Positions 1 through 10,125 are shown, counted from the first letter of the stretch. The stretch is DNA of 46,480 nucleotides from Stentor coeruleus (GCA_001970955.1 MPUH01000550.1:1-46480); one strand, 5' to 3'. Notes: a model not told the origin generated them from the sequence alone. Made by a program: numbers and translations.

Positions 1-242
1 GTATATGGTTACTTCTTGGATTCACAGCAGAGATTATACCGAGATATTTATCTTTCTAAATCACCTTTCTTTACTATTAAGATATTTCTACAACATCAAT
101 TTTTTCTTTTAATTATACTAATCACATCATAAGAAAAAATATTTTATATAGGTTTTGAATTTTTGATCAAAGTTTAATAAAAAGTTGAACATTGTATTAG
201 ACCATTTTAAAAATTTTAGAGATAACCTAAGTTTAAACTAAA
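1..242. other. Left-edge non-coding stretch
   Basis: No gene is assignable. All three plus-strand frames happen to be open at the left edge (the longest runs to a TAA near 132), so the 3' end of a plus-strand gene could lie here, but no frame is clearly favoured. The rest is AT-rich sequence before the stop codon of the NACHT gene. Confidence 0.3.
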
Positions 243-3200
243 CTAAAGTTCTTTTTCCTTGAGACTTTCATGAATTTTAGAAAACTCCAAGAAACCAAAC
301 TTCTTAAAATTCTTAGACAAATTTTCAAGTCTTTCAGAAATAGTCCTGCTTTTAACGTTTTCAAACCAAATTTTCCAAGCAAAATTAGAATTAGCAGCAA
401 CAGCTTGCTTGCCTTGCAAACTAAACATATATAAGGATCCATCTTTATGCTCTAGTAAATAGGTAGCACCTGACATACAATCAAGCAAATTATCATTTTC
501 ACAATTTAACCCACAATCATGAAGATTATTGAACTTATTTAAGTTTTCCTGATAAATTTCTCTTTGTTCTATATTTCTAGTAGTATAGTTCCTATTTAAG
601 TAAACACAATAAAATTGAACAGTTTGAGTGCATTCCAATAAGGATCTAATAATTGCTGCTCTTGATTCTACAATAAGAACTTGCTTTACCTTTTCTCTTT
701 TTACAGCATTAATTAATGAGTTATTTTCAACATTTAATTTGTAAGGATCAGCACATAAAGGTGTAGCTGGAGCATCTGCGTGAATAAAGCAAACACATGA
801 TTTTATTTCCTTTCTTTGTATATAATATTTAAAGAGTTGTTCTACGCATAATTGAATATTAACATATGGGTACCTTGTGCTATCATCTGTATTCAAATCT
901 TCGACAAATCCTTCAGCTTGAATAACATCTAATTTTTGGTAAATTTGCTGCACAGTAGTAGCACTAGTATTAGATTTTAAGAATGCTCTGACTTTTCCAA
1001 TGATTCTTGAACGAAAATCTATTGTAGAAGAATTAAATACCTTTGACCAAATTAAAATATTATCATGATAGTAGTCAAAATTTAGATTTTCTTTGATAAC
1101 AATCATATACTCTCCTTCTTCTGGAGTGAGATAAATAGATTGTATTTCATACTTATCTTCTATAATTTCTATTGGTCTTGAATCTAAGTCTATGAGGTTG
1201 TAAATACGCAATACATCACCGTGAATATTTTGTAAAGCAACAATAAGTTTAGCTTCATTATCTGAAAATACTACAGAAGTTAGAAATTGAACATTTTCAC
1301 TTATAATTTTTTCTTTGATATGCGCTTTATTATGTAGACAATAGAGATATAAATACTTTCGATCACTAAATCCGAGTATAAAATTTCCCTTACTTGAAGG
1401 AATAAGTGATCTTATAATGTCATTCTTAAGCTGCCATATTTTTGTTTCACCAATGATAATTGAACCATCTTTTTTTGCACATGCATTTTGCATATTTATA
1501 GTGCAGATTGCAGTTTCATTTCCACTTCCACTTCCACTTCCACTTCGAATATTAATTTCTTCTTGATCTCTAACATCAGTTTGAGCATAGCTTAATGCTA
1601 AAGCCAGTTTAACACTTTTTGAGATGATAGAGTTTGGCATTGCTTCATTCAAATTTGAAAGACTTTTCTTTTGTAGTTCTGGATTAGCCCTTAATTCATC
1701 TATTAAGTATTTATTTATTTCGTAGACCTCTATATCAGAAACTATGCCTGGAATTATATTCTCAGTAGATTCTATTTTTTCTTTCTGCATTTCACTTGTG
1801 CTATTAACAATGTCTAATTCATTAAGGTAATTAAAATAATCCAATATGTCTGTTGATATGAATTCGACAGTACATTCTTCATAAATTATTAACGGTGAGC
1901 ATGAAAACATATCCTCGACTTCTTGATTTTCTCTATCTAATAATTTCTGTTCGTTGCTATCCTTAGAATTTTTTTTAAGAATAACTAAGTATTCTAGATT
2001 CCTGGCCCTCATTAACTTAGCCAATTCTTTACAATAATTAATTACTCTATTCTCGATATCTCTGAATTTTCTGCCTTGATATCTTATTTTTTCAATACCT
2101 CTTTCAATGTAAAGTTTAACATATTCTTCAAGTAATTTCAAAGTTGAGAAATTATTTCTTGAACTATCGTAGATTTTAGGAATTATATTGTAAATAAGTT
2201 TCAAATTAAATGGAATTTGTTGGATACTTGATAATGAATCATTATACATAATAGTATTTTCTAATTTTTCAACAGTCCAACCATTAGTCAATGGATTTTT
2301 ATTGTTTAAATTTTCAAAAAGCTCTGTTCTTTGCGCAGGGTTAAAAGCACTTAACCTGATTTCAATAAGGTCTTCTTTTTTCGAAGTAAAGAATTTCCAA
2401 TAATTTGCATCACTTTTGATGATTGGTATTAATCTGCATGTTATAATGATTTTGATGTCTTGCCAATTTTCAAGGCCTGCAACTCTTCTTATACAACAGT
2501 CCTTTATATTACTAATAGAAATTTCATCATAAGCATCAAGCAATAAAATAAATTTTCTATGCAATGATATATCTTCATCTTCAGATTTTCCTCTAAAAAT
2601 ATTTATCGTCTCAAGTGAGTGACCTAATTTAATAAAGTAATCTTCTATAAGTCCTTTGTCAACATCTCTCATTAAGCCCAAGTGAATTTTTATTGGAACT
2701 ATAAGCTCACGTGATACAAGATTCTCATAGATTTTGTATAAAGTTAAAGTCTTACCACAACCAGCATAGCCAGTAAGTAATAATACATTATGCTTAGGAT
2801 CATTTATGAATTCAATTGCCTTAGCAATTATCGGAATTTGGCTGTCAGGACTTGAATTCGGATTACACATAAAATTATGATTTACTACACCTAAACAATC
2901 AACATAGCAGTCATAGTCAAAAAATTCATTCATCATTGATTCTTCCGTACGAATATTACCTTCTTCACTTTTCATTTTTAATCTATAAACATCTTTTTTA
3001 GCTTTTTCCATGGCTGATCCTAAAATCTCAAATTTTTTGGAAATTTTATCAAGATGGTTTGACATTTCTATAGTACAATTAGTTATGCACTTTTCCAAAT
3101 TTTTAATATTCCCCTCTATTAATTCTGATTCATTTTTATAATCACTTATAAAATTAGATAATAATATTTTAGCATCACTCGAAGCATCACAATTTTTTTT

Positions 3201-4742
3201 TAATTGGTTGTAATTCTCCTCAAGCTCTAGTTTTTTAATTTCGAATGTATGCTGAGCTTCATCATCAATTATAGCATCATTTATACTTTGATTTTCAAAG
3301 CATTCTATTATTGGTTTAAGTATACTACTTTTTATTATATTTGGCCTTATAAGCTCACTTAAATTTTTTGCTTTATCACCGATTTCCCCACCAAATTTTT
3401 CTATTTCATAACACATTTTATAAGCCTTAAACTTAATTTTTTTCCTACTATTCTTACGAAGTGAAGACGTCTCAGATACTTTTAATAAAGTTTCTTCTAT
3501 CAATTTAAACTGATCATTAGCTTTAATCTTATCTTTATTTATGGATAGAAATAATTCCTCTAATGCATAATAAATAATCACCCAACGTACTGATCCTATA
3601 TGCTTTTTTATATAATCGCAAAGGTATGGTATCTCTAAATCAGGATTATCATTTTCTTTTATAATCTGTAAAATTGTCACAAAATTTTTATTAAGTTTTT
3701 TGTTGTTTATGAATGGCTTTAATACACTTATTAAATTTATTACATCCGCTTTTAGTGTCTGAGAGCCAATATCTATCAAAATAGGAGGTTTAATCATTTG
3801 TACTATTGATACTAGTATTTTGCATGATGCAAGCATAATTTCTTTCTGATAATTTACGTCAGTTATCATAAAAGACAATATTATTTCAAACTTTAAAATA
3901 TTGAATTGAAAATCGCATAGGACAACATTAATTATTTTTTTATTTTCCATTAGCTTAATCCAAGAATTCTGGTTAAGTGATGCTTGGTTGTTTAAAGCAT
4001 TGCTAGCTGGATTACTTGCTATAATCTTATTTTGATCTTTTCTTTCCTCCATGAAAAATTTTATTTTAGCTTTTATATTAGCCAACGGGTTTAATAGATA
4101 AGTTTTAATTTCAGAGTCAATAAATTGCAAGCCATTTTTGATAATTATTAATGCACATTTTTCGGCTTCATTAATAATACGAATTTGCAGTTTTTCATGA
4201 GCGCAAGTATTTTTTTCTACAAACTTCCATAAAATATGGATTAATTTTTTCAATATGTCGTATTCGCTACCTGGCTCAAATTCGCTATCTTCAATACGTT
4301 TCATAGCTATATAACATCCATTAAAATCATTGGTATTAACTGAGTAATTAAGCATGGAAACTTTTTCTGATTTATTAAACATACGGTCTTTACAAAATAC
4401 TACTGGGAATTTAATTGGATTTGCAGAGATTATGGGTGCAACTGATAGGCATGAACCTCCTCCACTTAAACCATAGCCTATTAGTATCAATTTTTTTGAG
4501 GTACTATCAAGATAAGCTTCGAACATTGATTTAAATCCTTTGAAACCTGGACCAAAAATGTATGGAATTTCAATGAGCTTAGCTGAAAATGTCTTTAAGG
4601 TACAGATAATACGGCTTTTATTTTGTCTTATTGTTAATGATTCAAAGCCTTTGCCTAGCATTTGAATCTCAAAGCAATCAGAACTTTTTTTAAACGAATT
4701 GATTCTAAAACTTACAGGAAGTTTAAATGTAGATCTTTCCAT
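243..4742 (-). CDS. NACHT-type STAND NTPase, large multidomain (NLR-like) protein
   Basis: A 1499-residue uninterrupted ORF. Seen: a P-loop GYAGCGKT near residue 660, a Walker B stretch LLLLDAYDE near 735 that fits the NACHT signature (hydrophobics, D, small, x, D, E), and a sensor-like IIITCR about 30 residues later. A glutamate/lysine-rich, probably coiled-coil region (about 520-630) precedes the NTPase. After the NACHT and helical part comes a short Gly-Ser repeat (about 1066-1072), then a beta-rich, WD-like part, then a C-terminal domain (about 1285-1495) that recurs in the adjacent gene. The N-terminal region contains GYGLSGGGS near residue 90, a GxSxG-like motif, but no hydrolase family is established. 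STAND NTPases are known as signal-sensing switches that oligomerise; a defence or self/non-self role is inference. The start ATG follows an AT-rich leader 37 bases from the stop of the neighbouring gene. Confidence 0.88.
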   Translation of the reverse strand: MERSTFKLPVSFRINSFKKSSDCFEIQMLGKGFESLTIRQNKSRIICTLKTFSAKLIEIPYIFGPGFKGFKSMFEAYLDSTSKKLILIGYGLSGGGSCLSVAPIISANPIKFPVVFCKDRMFNKSEKVSMLNYSVNTNDFNGCYIAMKRIEDSEFEPGSEYDILKKLIHILWKFVEKNTCAHEKLQIRIINEAEKCALIIIKNGLQFIDSEIKTYLLNPLANIKAKIKFFMEERKDQNKIIASNPASNALNNQASLNQNSWIKLMENKKIINVVLCDFQFNILKFEIILSFMITDVNYQKEIMLASCKILVSIVQMIKPPILIDIGSQTLKADVINLISVLKPFINNKKLNKNFVTILQIIKENDNPDLEIPYLCDYIKKHIGSVRWVIIYYALEELFLSINKDKIKANDQFKLIEETLLKVSETSSLRKNSRKKIKFKAYKMCYEIEKFGGEIGDKAKNLSELIRPNIIKSSILKPIIECFENQSINDAIIDDEAQHTFEIKKLELEENYNQLKKNCDASSDAKILLSNFISDYKNESELIEGNIKNLEKCITNCTIEMSNHLDKISKKFEILGSAMEKAKKDVYRLKMKSEEGNIRTEESMMNEFFDYDCYVDCLGVVNHNFMCNPNSSPDSQIPIIAKAIEFINDPKHNVLLLTGYAGCGKTLTLYKIYENLVSRELIVPIKIHLGLMRDVDKGLIEDYFIKLGHSLETINIFRGKSEDEDISLHRKFILLLDAYDEISISNIKDCCIRRVAGLENWQDIKIIITCRLIPIIKSDANYWKFFTSKKEDLIEIRLSAFNPAQRTELFENLNNKNPLTNGWTVEKLENTIMYNDSLSSIQQIPFNLKLIYNIIPKIYDSSRNNFSTLKLLEEYVKLYIERGIEKIRYQGRKFRDIENRVINYCKELAKLMRARNLEYLVILKKNSKDSNEQKLLDRENQEVEDMFSCSPLIIYEECTVEFISTDILDYFNYLNELDIVNSTSEMQKEKIESTENIIPGIVSDIEVYEINKYLIDELRANPELQKKSLSNLNEAMPNSIISKSVKLALALSYAQTDVRDQEEINIRSGSGSGSGNETAICTINMQNACAKKDGSIIIGETKIWQLKNDIIRSLIPSSKGNFILGFSDRKYLYLYCLHNKAHIKEKIISENVQFLTSVVFSDNEAKLIVALQNIHGDVLRIYNLIDLDSRPIEIIEDKYEIQSIYLTPEEGEYMIVIKENLNFDYYHDNILIWSKVFNSSTIDFRSRIIGKVRAFLKSNTSATTVQQIYQKLDVIQAEGFVEDLNTDDSTRYPYVNIQLCVEQLFKYYIQRKEIKSCVCFIHADAPATPLCADPYKLNVENNSLINAVKREKVKQVLIVESRAAIIRSLLECTQTVQFYCVYLNRNYTTRNIEQREIYQENLNKFNNLHDCGLNCENDNLLDCMSGATYLLEHKDGSLYMFSLQGKQAVAANSNFAWKIWFENVKSRTISERLENLSKNFKKFGFLEFSKIHESLKEKEL
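1526..1547. repeat. Hexanucleotide microsatellite inside the NACHT gene
   Basis: About four tandem copies of CTTCCA on the plus strand. On the coding (minus) strand they encode alternating Gly and Ser. The tract lies between the NACHT/helical part and the C-terminal half and probably works as a flexible linker. Its hexamer period keeps the frame when copies are gained or lost. Confidence 0.7.
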
Positions 4743-4779
4743 TTATATCTTCACTGAATATCTAAATTAGCTAACTAAA

Positions 4780-5724
4780 TTAAAATAGACGTAATCCATG
4801 ATTTTCTAAAAAGCGCCTCACTTTATTGTAGTGAAATTGAATGACTCTATCATCAAGAGGCCCAAAGAATAGCTTCCACTCTTTTTTCTTAGATTCATTA
4901 ATTGCTTGCCTAGAATTTATAGAGAATAAATATCTTCCTTGGTTTTTAACATTGAACACATATGCTGCGCCAGAAATTTCATCAGGAACTTCTCCGTTAA
5001 TTGGGCAGTCTTTAAGATTTCTATATTCATTTTTCAGTTGCTCAAATATTTCAAGTTCTTTAGATTTTCTTTCCTCTCTGTTTTCTGATGGATAAACTAT
5101 GCTAAGTATTGATCCAGTTTTTAGAAATTCTCTTATAATAGTCGTTCTTGTTCTAACCGTGAAAACAATATCAGGATTTGACTTACCGCCTTCATGAACC
5201 ATTTCTTCTGCTTTATCTTCTTCAGTGCATACTGGTGTAGCTGGCAGTCTAGTATATATGGCACCTGCCACCGAATCTATTTTAGAGGATTGAGTCAATT
5301 TTACAATGACTTCTTCTGCAAGACTCTGAAGTCCTACAAAAGATATCCTAAGTTCATTTTCTTCGTTAACTTCTGAATAATATCTTTTGCTTTCAATAGA
5401 AGTTATACAAGCAAGAATTTTTTCTGCATTCACTGTAAGCGATGGAGTGGATTGAAGATGCTGAACAGCAAGGTTAAAAAAGTAATGAGAAAAGCCTTCT
5501 TTTATATCCATTTGAAGTTTAATAGCTTCTTGAATTTTTTCTTGAACTTCTTGGTTTGAATCTTTATATGAGCTTTCTAAGGCTATAAGCAAATAATCTA
5601 AGGTGTTCGGACAAGTTAAAGTTTCATATCTAGCATTAACAATATCTTTTACCTTAGGATTAAGATCTTTACTTTTGAGACTGAACAAACTACTGACTAA
5701 AGTGTTGCAAGTAATACCTTCCAT
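4780..5724 (-). CDS. Unknown protein sharing the C-terminal domain of the adjacent NACHT protein
   Basis: A 314-residue protein if it starts at the ATG at 5724 (MEGITCNTL). The ORF is open to 5808, but that extension overlaps the start of the divergent phosphatase gene, so I prefer the inner ATG. The N-terminal half is helical and polar and I do not recognise it. The C-terminal half (about 130-310) matches the end of the NACHT protein: PATPVC against PATPLC, TTIIREFL against AAIIRSLL, ISGAAYVF against MSGATYLL, and RQAINESKKKEWKLFF against a similar QAVAANSNFAWKIWF. The gene lies 37 bases upstream of the NACHT gene on the same strand. It may be a truncated paralog or a partner using the same recognition domain. 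Its function is unknown. Confidence 0.85.
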   Translation of the reverse strand: MEGITCNTLVSSLFSLKSKDLNPKVKDIVNARYETLTCPNTLDYLLIALESSYKDSNQEVQEKIQEAIKLQMDIKEGFSHYFFNLAVQHLQSTPSLTVNAEKILACITSIESKRYYSEVNEENELRISFVGLQSLAEEVIVKLTQSSKIDSVAGAIYTRLPATPVCTEEDKAEEMVHEGGKSNPDIVFTVRTRTTIIREFLKTGSILSIVYPSENREERKSKELEIFEQLKNEYRNLKDCPINGEVPDEISGAAYVFNVKNQGRYLFSINSRQAINESKKKEWKLFFGPLDDRVIQFHYNKVRRFLENHGLRLF

Positions 5725-5746
5725 ATTTTTTATAAAAATATAGAAA

Positions 5747-6856
5747 ATGAGAGTTAAAGAGCAGATAATTATCTTAAAAATATTTATAGCTATTTCGATC
5801 CCATTCATCGCTGTGATTATTGCTCAACTATGCACTAACACATCATATACAGAAATCTCTAAGCTCTCATTTGAAAATGAGCACAATCCTCTAAGACTTC
5901 ATATTATTGGTGACTTTGGGGAATTGCATCCAAACACCACTTATAACTCAACTTTACCTGTAAAATTGGTGGCTCATTTGATGGATCATCGTGCAAAAGT
6001 ATACCCTATATCATTCATAATTTCTCTTGGGGACAACTTTTACCCTAATTTGTCATCTGTTTTTGACCCTATGGCTCATACTATAATGAATGAGATCTTT
6101 GATTTAGAATCTATTAAAATAAAACCATGGTACTTGATTCTAGGAAATCATGACTACCAAGTCGACCCTTATGATCAAATTGAAATGAATAAACTTTATG
6201 CCATGTGGAATCTTCCAGATTACTATTATAACAAAACACTTAAAATTGACAATGGCTTTTTTGTGTCGTTTATATTCCTTGATGGAGTAGTGCTTGAAGG
6301 AAGTGCATCAGAAAGGAAAACTAAGCATTATGAATGGCTTGAAAAAATCTTAGAAGATCAGGCTCAAGATCCAACGATTAAATGGAAATTTGTTGTTAAT
6401 CACATGGCATTTTTTTCGTCAAGTACTGGACATGCTGATTCAGAACCTCTTAAACAAGAGCTTTTTCCACTTTTATATAAGTATAAGATTGATATTTACT
6501 TTGCTGGTCACTCTCATGTTATGTCTCACTTTGTCACTGAGTACTCAAGTGTTGAGCCAAATTATACAGCTTTAGGAAAGGGAAACTACGACTGCAGTTT
6601 TTCAACATATACACCTTACGGAACAAGCACAAACTACAACAAAGGCTTTGCGATGCATGAAGTTGTCCAAGGATGCGGTGGTGGGGATTTGAATCTTATG
6701 TGTACTAATAAAACAACAAGTATGGCAAATCTCATATTCAATAGTGCAACTTATGGATATTCAGAACTATACATAAGTTCCCAAATGGTTCAAGTAAGCT
6801 ACTTCAATATTTTTAATTCTGAACCCATATATAGTTTTGAAATATGGGGTAATTAG
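5747..6856 (+). CDS. Purple/tartrate-resistant acid phosphatase-like metallophosphoesterase
   Basis: A 369-residue protein. An N-terminal hydrophobic segment (about 8-27) serves as a signal peptide or anchor. The calcineurin-like metallophosphatase motifs appear in order: IIGDFG (about 51-56), SLGDNFYP, LGNHDY, VVNHMAFF with a later GHADSEP, and AGHSH. This series and the length fit the ACP5/TRAP subgroup of purple acid phosphatases, which bind a binuclear metal centre and hydrolyse phosphate monoesters in lysosomes or outside the cell. Several N-glycosylation sequons (NTT, NST, NKT) agree with a secretory route. The last metal-binding motif reads GHSH where animal TRAPs have GHDH; GHSH is common elsewhere in the superfamily. 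The start lies 22 bases from the start of the divergent minus-strand gene. Confidence 0.88.
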   Translation: MRVKEQIIILKIFIAISIPFIAVIIAQLCTNTSYTEISKLSFENEHNPLRLHIIGDFGELHPNTTYNSTLPVKLVAHLMDHRAKVYPISFIISLGDNFYPNLSSVFDPMAHTIMNEIFDLESIKIKPWYLILGNHDYQVDPYDQIEMNKLYAMWNLPDYYYNKTLKIDNGFFVSFIFLDGVVLEGSASERKTKHYEWLEKILEDQAQDPTIKWKFVVNHMAFFSSSTGHADSEPLKQELFPLLYKYKIDIYFAGHSHVMSHFVTEYSSVEPNYTALGKGNYDCSFSTYTPYGTSTNYNKGFAMHEVVQGCGGGDLNLMCTNKTTSMANLIFNSATYGYSELYISSQMVQVSYFNIFNSEPIYSFEIWGN

Positions 6857-7747
6857 TTAAATAATATCTAAAAATAAAACAATATCAACTCTAATTAATA
6901 CATAATTTAATTGTCTATTATATCTAAATATTATATGAAGCAATTCCAAGAAAAAATTTGGAATTCAGCAACAAATAATTTTAAAGGATTTTCACGCTTT
7001 CTTCTCATATGTTAGCACTATATGCAATTGTATTTATTCTTATTCTTATCCTTCTCTATAAATTGTTTTAATTTCTTAATCTCATTCCTATAAAACTCAT
7101 CAAAATCATTATTATCCTGAGCAAGTAATATTTTCAATTTCTTCAACATATGCAATGCTGCTTTTGAAAAATAAAATATGAATATTAACATTTCATAAAG
7201 CATCCATTATACTATATTTTTTCCTACAATTATTCTGAATTATTCGCCTAAACTTTATTCAATACGTTTTATTTTTTTCTATAATCAACAATTTTTCTTT
7301 CATATATAGCACTATAGACTTTCTCTGAAAATTTTTTGATTTCTCTTACGGCTTTCTTTAAATTAATCTAGGGCCTGGGCCATTTTTGCAAGGAGCATTG
7401 CAAAAGACAATTATGTGCTTATCCAGCTTTAGGCTAGAATTCTTATAATTTATTGCTAGGAAAAATTTGAATGGATAATTGAACAAACTGAATAAATATT
7501 CTTAAACTGTATTATTGCACACAAAATTCTAAAATATCAAACCTAAAAATTGTTCAAAATATTTCTATCTGAAAAAAAATTTACCTGTAAGCATAGCATA
7601 TACTTCAAATTATTATAAATGTACACTATTGCAATATCTAACTTTTTAAAGCATTGTTTGTCTTTGGTTAATAGATTTTCGGCTGTTCACCCATTTAGGA
7701 CAATCTAAATATCAGTATTGCAGCCATTAAATGATAATCATTACATC
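6857..7747. other. Intergenic region, AT-rich
   Basis: No gene is firmly supported. A 61-codon lysine-rich minus-strand ORF (7018-7203) begins with ATG but has no recognisable features. On the minus strand at about 7350-7440 there is a short coding-like stretch (SSLKLDKHIIVFCNAP) that could be a decayed fragment of a mobile-element protein. The similarity is too weak to call. Confidence 0.4.
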
Positions 7748-8536
7748 ATGCATAAAGAAATTGAATACTATGAAAACAAGATCCAAGATCTCTATGAAAG
7801 ACTAGAGAAAGCTAATGAGCTTGTTCTAGACCTAAAAGAAAGTAAAGAAAGCTTTCAATCTGAGCTTGAAAAGTAAACCATATTCAGGATCGGAAATGAA
7901 AACAAATATCTAATAGAAGAAAACGAACACCTACAAAATTGCATAAATTCAACTCACAATAGCTTGTATTTACTTAAACAAAACCCAGAAAAAGCACATT
8001 CTCAGGCTCCAGTCCGAAAATCCTTGACGGTGACTATACCAAAAAACAACTTCGAATATAGTTATAAAACTCAAGAGTCAGAACATGAAGAATCACGCGA
8101 CTTAAACGAAGATATGTCAAATGAACCAAACATTGAGCAATTTTTGAAACAAATAAACGAACTCAAAGCTCTGTGTAAAATACAAGGAGAAGCTTTATTT
8201 AAGTTCCAAGAAACTATGGAGAGTACGAAAGAGGATAACGAAAAGCTTCAAACAGTTTTTAATGAACTTGAAGATGAGAAAAAAGGACTTTCAGAAATGT
8301 TTATGGCCTCTGATATGAAATCAAGCAATGATTTTGATTACAACAATCCAACTTCTCCTGTATTCCCAGGCTCGTTTGATTCGTCTATGTTTGTTAGTAC
8401 ACTTGAAGCATTTGAATTCGATAAGCAGCTTAACAAAAAGCCTAGAGATGAAGTTAATTTTAGAATGCACAAATGCTCACTTGATTTAACTGAGAGTATA
8501 TTGTTTAAATCACATATCACTGGGCTTTCTATTTAG
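7748..8536 (+). CDS. Coiled-coil protein of unknown function, two exons
   Basis: Exon 1 is 7748-7872 and exon 2 is 7888-8536, joined by removing a 15-base intron. The product has 257 residues. The ATG at 7748 opens a frame that hits TAA at 7874-7876, inside the intron; splicing restores an open frame into the long downstream ORF. The protein is heptad-rich from its first residues (HKEIEYYENKIQDLYERLEK) and again in the middle (LKQINELKALCKIQGEALFK to LEDEKKGL). A Ser/Pro/Phe-rich stretch and a short hydrophobic C-terminus follow. I recognise no family. It could be a cytoskeletal or basal-body component, but that rests only on the coiled coils. Confidence 0.75.
7873..7887 (+). other. 15-nt spliceosomal intron
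   Basis: The sequence GTAAACCATATTCAG has GT-AG ends and an in-frame stop. Removing it joins two coding-like frames. It shares A at position 10 and T at positions 9 and 11 with the two other tiny introns in this window. Confidence 0.8.
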
Positions 8537-9386
8537 ACGTGCTGATTAGGCTATAATTTTTATAAATAAAATAGTTATTGGATAATTTTTAAGCAATTAG
8601 TTAGTTGATTAAAGTATTACTTGGATTAGATAGTAAGTAAATATCATGACTGATGAAAATGATAAATTTTTATTGATTTATTTTTGTTTGATAACTAATG
8701 ATTTTAATACTTTTTAGATGATGAATTGAATTAGTGAAATGAGATTTGTATAGTGAGGAACTTGGCCAATATACAATTTATTTTACAAGTTATAGGATAG
8801 ATATAGGTTGGCTTTATGAAAAATTTTCAAAATGGAATCTTTTTTTATATTTTTTCTGTTTTTTATTACTTGTTTTGCATTAAATATAAAAATTATTAAT
8901 GATGCTTATAGTTGCATTTAATTAATATAAATTGCACTATTATATGACCTATATTTTCCACTTCAGCAGATGTATACAAATTATTAAAAATGCTTTATAA
9001 CCAAAAATAGACCATTAAACAAAGATTTACAGTTTCTATTTAATAACCAAATAATAAAGTTTTATTCAATCATNCATTAAACAAAGATTTACAGTTTCTA
9101 TTTAATAACCAAATAATAAAGTTTTATTCAATCATTAAAGGTAAAAATATAAACAATTCAAACTGCAATCCACTTATAAAAGAAATAACTAATACAATTC
9201 CTAATTACTTATAAAACACTTTTTTGCTAAGCAATTTACACAATACAAACACTTTCATTTTATAATAAATTAAACCCAAATTTTATAGTACAAAGTAAAC
9301 TGTAAATAAAATCAGCATAGACTAAATGCAAAAAAAAGTATCTTTATTTAATAGCCTATCTATTATCTATTCCTTATTTCTAATCA
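8537..9386. other. Intergenic region, AT-rich, with a scaffold join
   Basis: The stretch contains an assembly join (the N at 9074) and otherwise only AT-rich sequence. I see no supportable ORF or RNA gene. Confidence 0.5.
9013..9135. repeat. 61-bp direct duplication around a single N (probable unmerged contig ends)
   Basis: Bases 9013-9073 and 9075-9135 are identical and are separated by one N at 9074. The most economical reading is that two contigs ending in the same 61 bases were placed end to end without merging. Confidence 0.85.
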
Positions 9387-10109
9387 CTAAACTACGATCT
9401 GCGAATTAGCATTTTGTAAATCCTGCTCTTCTTTCATTTTCTTAAGTCTAGGCAATATATAAAAGTACCTAAAAGTATTCATAACAATATTTATAAAGCA
9501 AAATAGCCCTAACCCAATAAGTGACCAAAAAGGATAAGCACAATAAATTAAGTAGATACAATAATACATTGTACAGAAAAAGCTCATATAGGCCATGCAC
9601 AAAGTACTCACATATTCACCCATGATAAATGCACAAGGTAAAAGCCCTAATAATTCCTTCATCTTAATAAATTCAAGTCTTTCTCCATAGACAACCGGGA
9701 AAAGGTCTCTAATAGGTCTAATAACATCAGCAAAAAACAAAACTATTATAGTGCCATAGCATAAAATACAATGAGAAAACAGCAACATAAATTTAAACCA
9801 GCCAAAAGTTCCCCAAATATTTTCGATTATAGACCAATTATACCCAGAAACAGCTCCTAAATACAAGCCCCCAATCCAAAAATATATATGATTATGAACA
9901 AAAGGTCCATTTTCAGGAATCAACAACAGATTGTTTTGGAATCTAATCTTTTTTCTAAGAGTAAAACTCAGAATACTTGAAAGAGCTAAGCCTATCAGCA
10001 TCCCTTTGATTACGACTTGAAAATCGCAATATCGTATCTTGATTTCATAATTCAAGAAAAAAGCAACAAAGCCTAGGATAAGGATGCTAATGTAAACTTT
10101 AATTTCCAT
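9387..10109 (-). CDS. Multi-pass membrane protein of unknown function
   Basis: A 240-residue protein with about six hydrophobic segments: roughly 5-22, 32-50, 75-92, 105-128, a broad one at 155-190, and 192-215. It ends in a charged cytosolic-looking tail (LPRLKKMKEEQDLQNANSQ). I do not recognise a family. It lies 16 bases downstream of another multi-pass protein on the same strand, so the two may be co-expressed or derive from one duplicated locus, although they show no obvious sequence similarity. The ATG sits directly after an AT-rich leader, as in other genes here. Confidence 0.75.
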   Translation of the reverse strand: MEIKVYISILILGFVAFFLNYEIKIRYCDFQVVIKGMLIGLALSSILSFTLRKKIRFQNNLLLIPENGPFVHNHIYFWIGGLYLGAVSGYNWSIIENIWGTFGWFKFMLLFSHCILCYGTIIVLFFADVIRPIRDLFPVVYGERLEFIKMKELLGLLPCAFIMGEYVSTLCMAYMSFFCTMYYCIYLIYCAYPFWSLIGLGLFCFINIVMNTFRYFYILPRLKKMKEEQDLQNANSQIVV

Positions 10110-10125
10110 TTATTGTATTTTATAT

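Noticed and set aside
5725..5808. N-terminal extension (28 residues, hydrophobic) of the gene at 4780-5724
   Set aside because: It overlaps the start of the divergent phosphatase gene, whose signal peptide is encoded there on the other strand. The hydrophobic look is a reflection of that AT-rich sequence.
7350..7470. Minus-strand stretch SSLKLDKHIIVFCNAP resembling part of a DDE transposase core
   Set aside because: Only about 15 residues resemble the family, no NxDE block is nearby, and the following residues (KNGPGP) do not fit.
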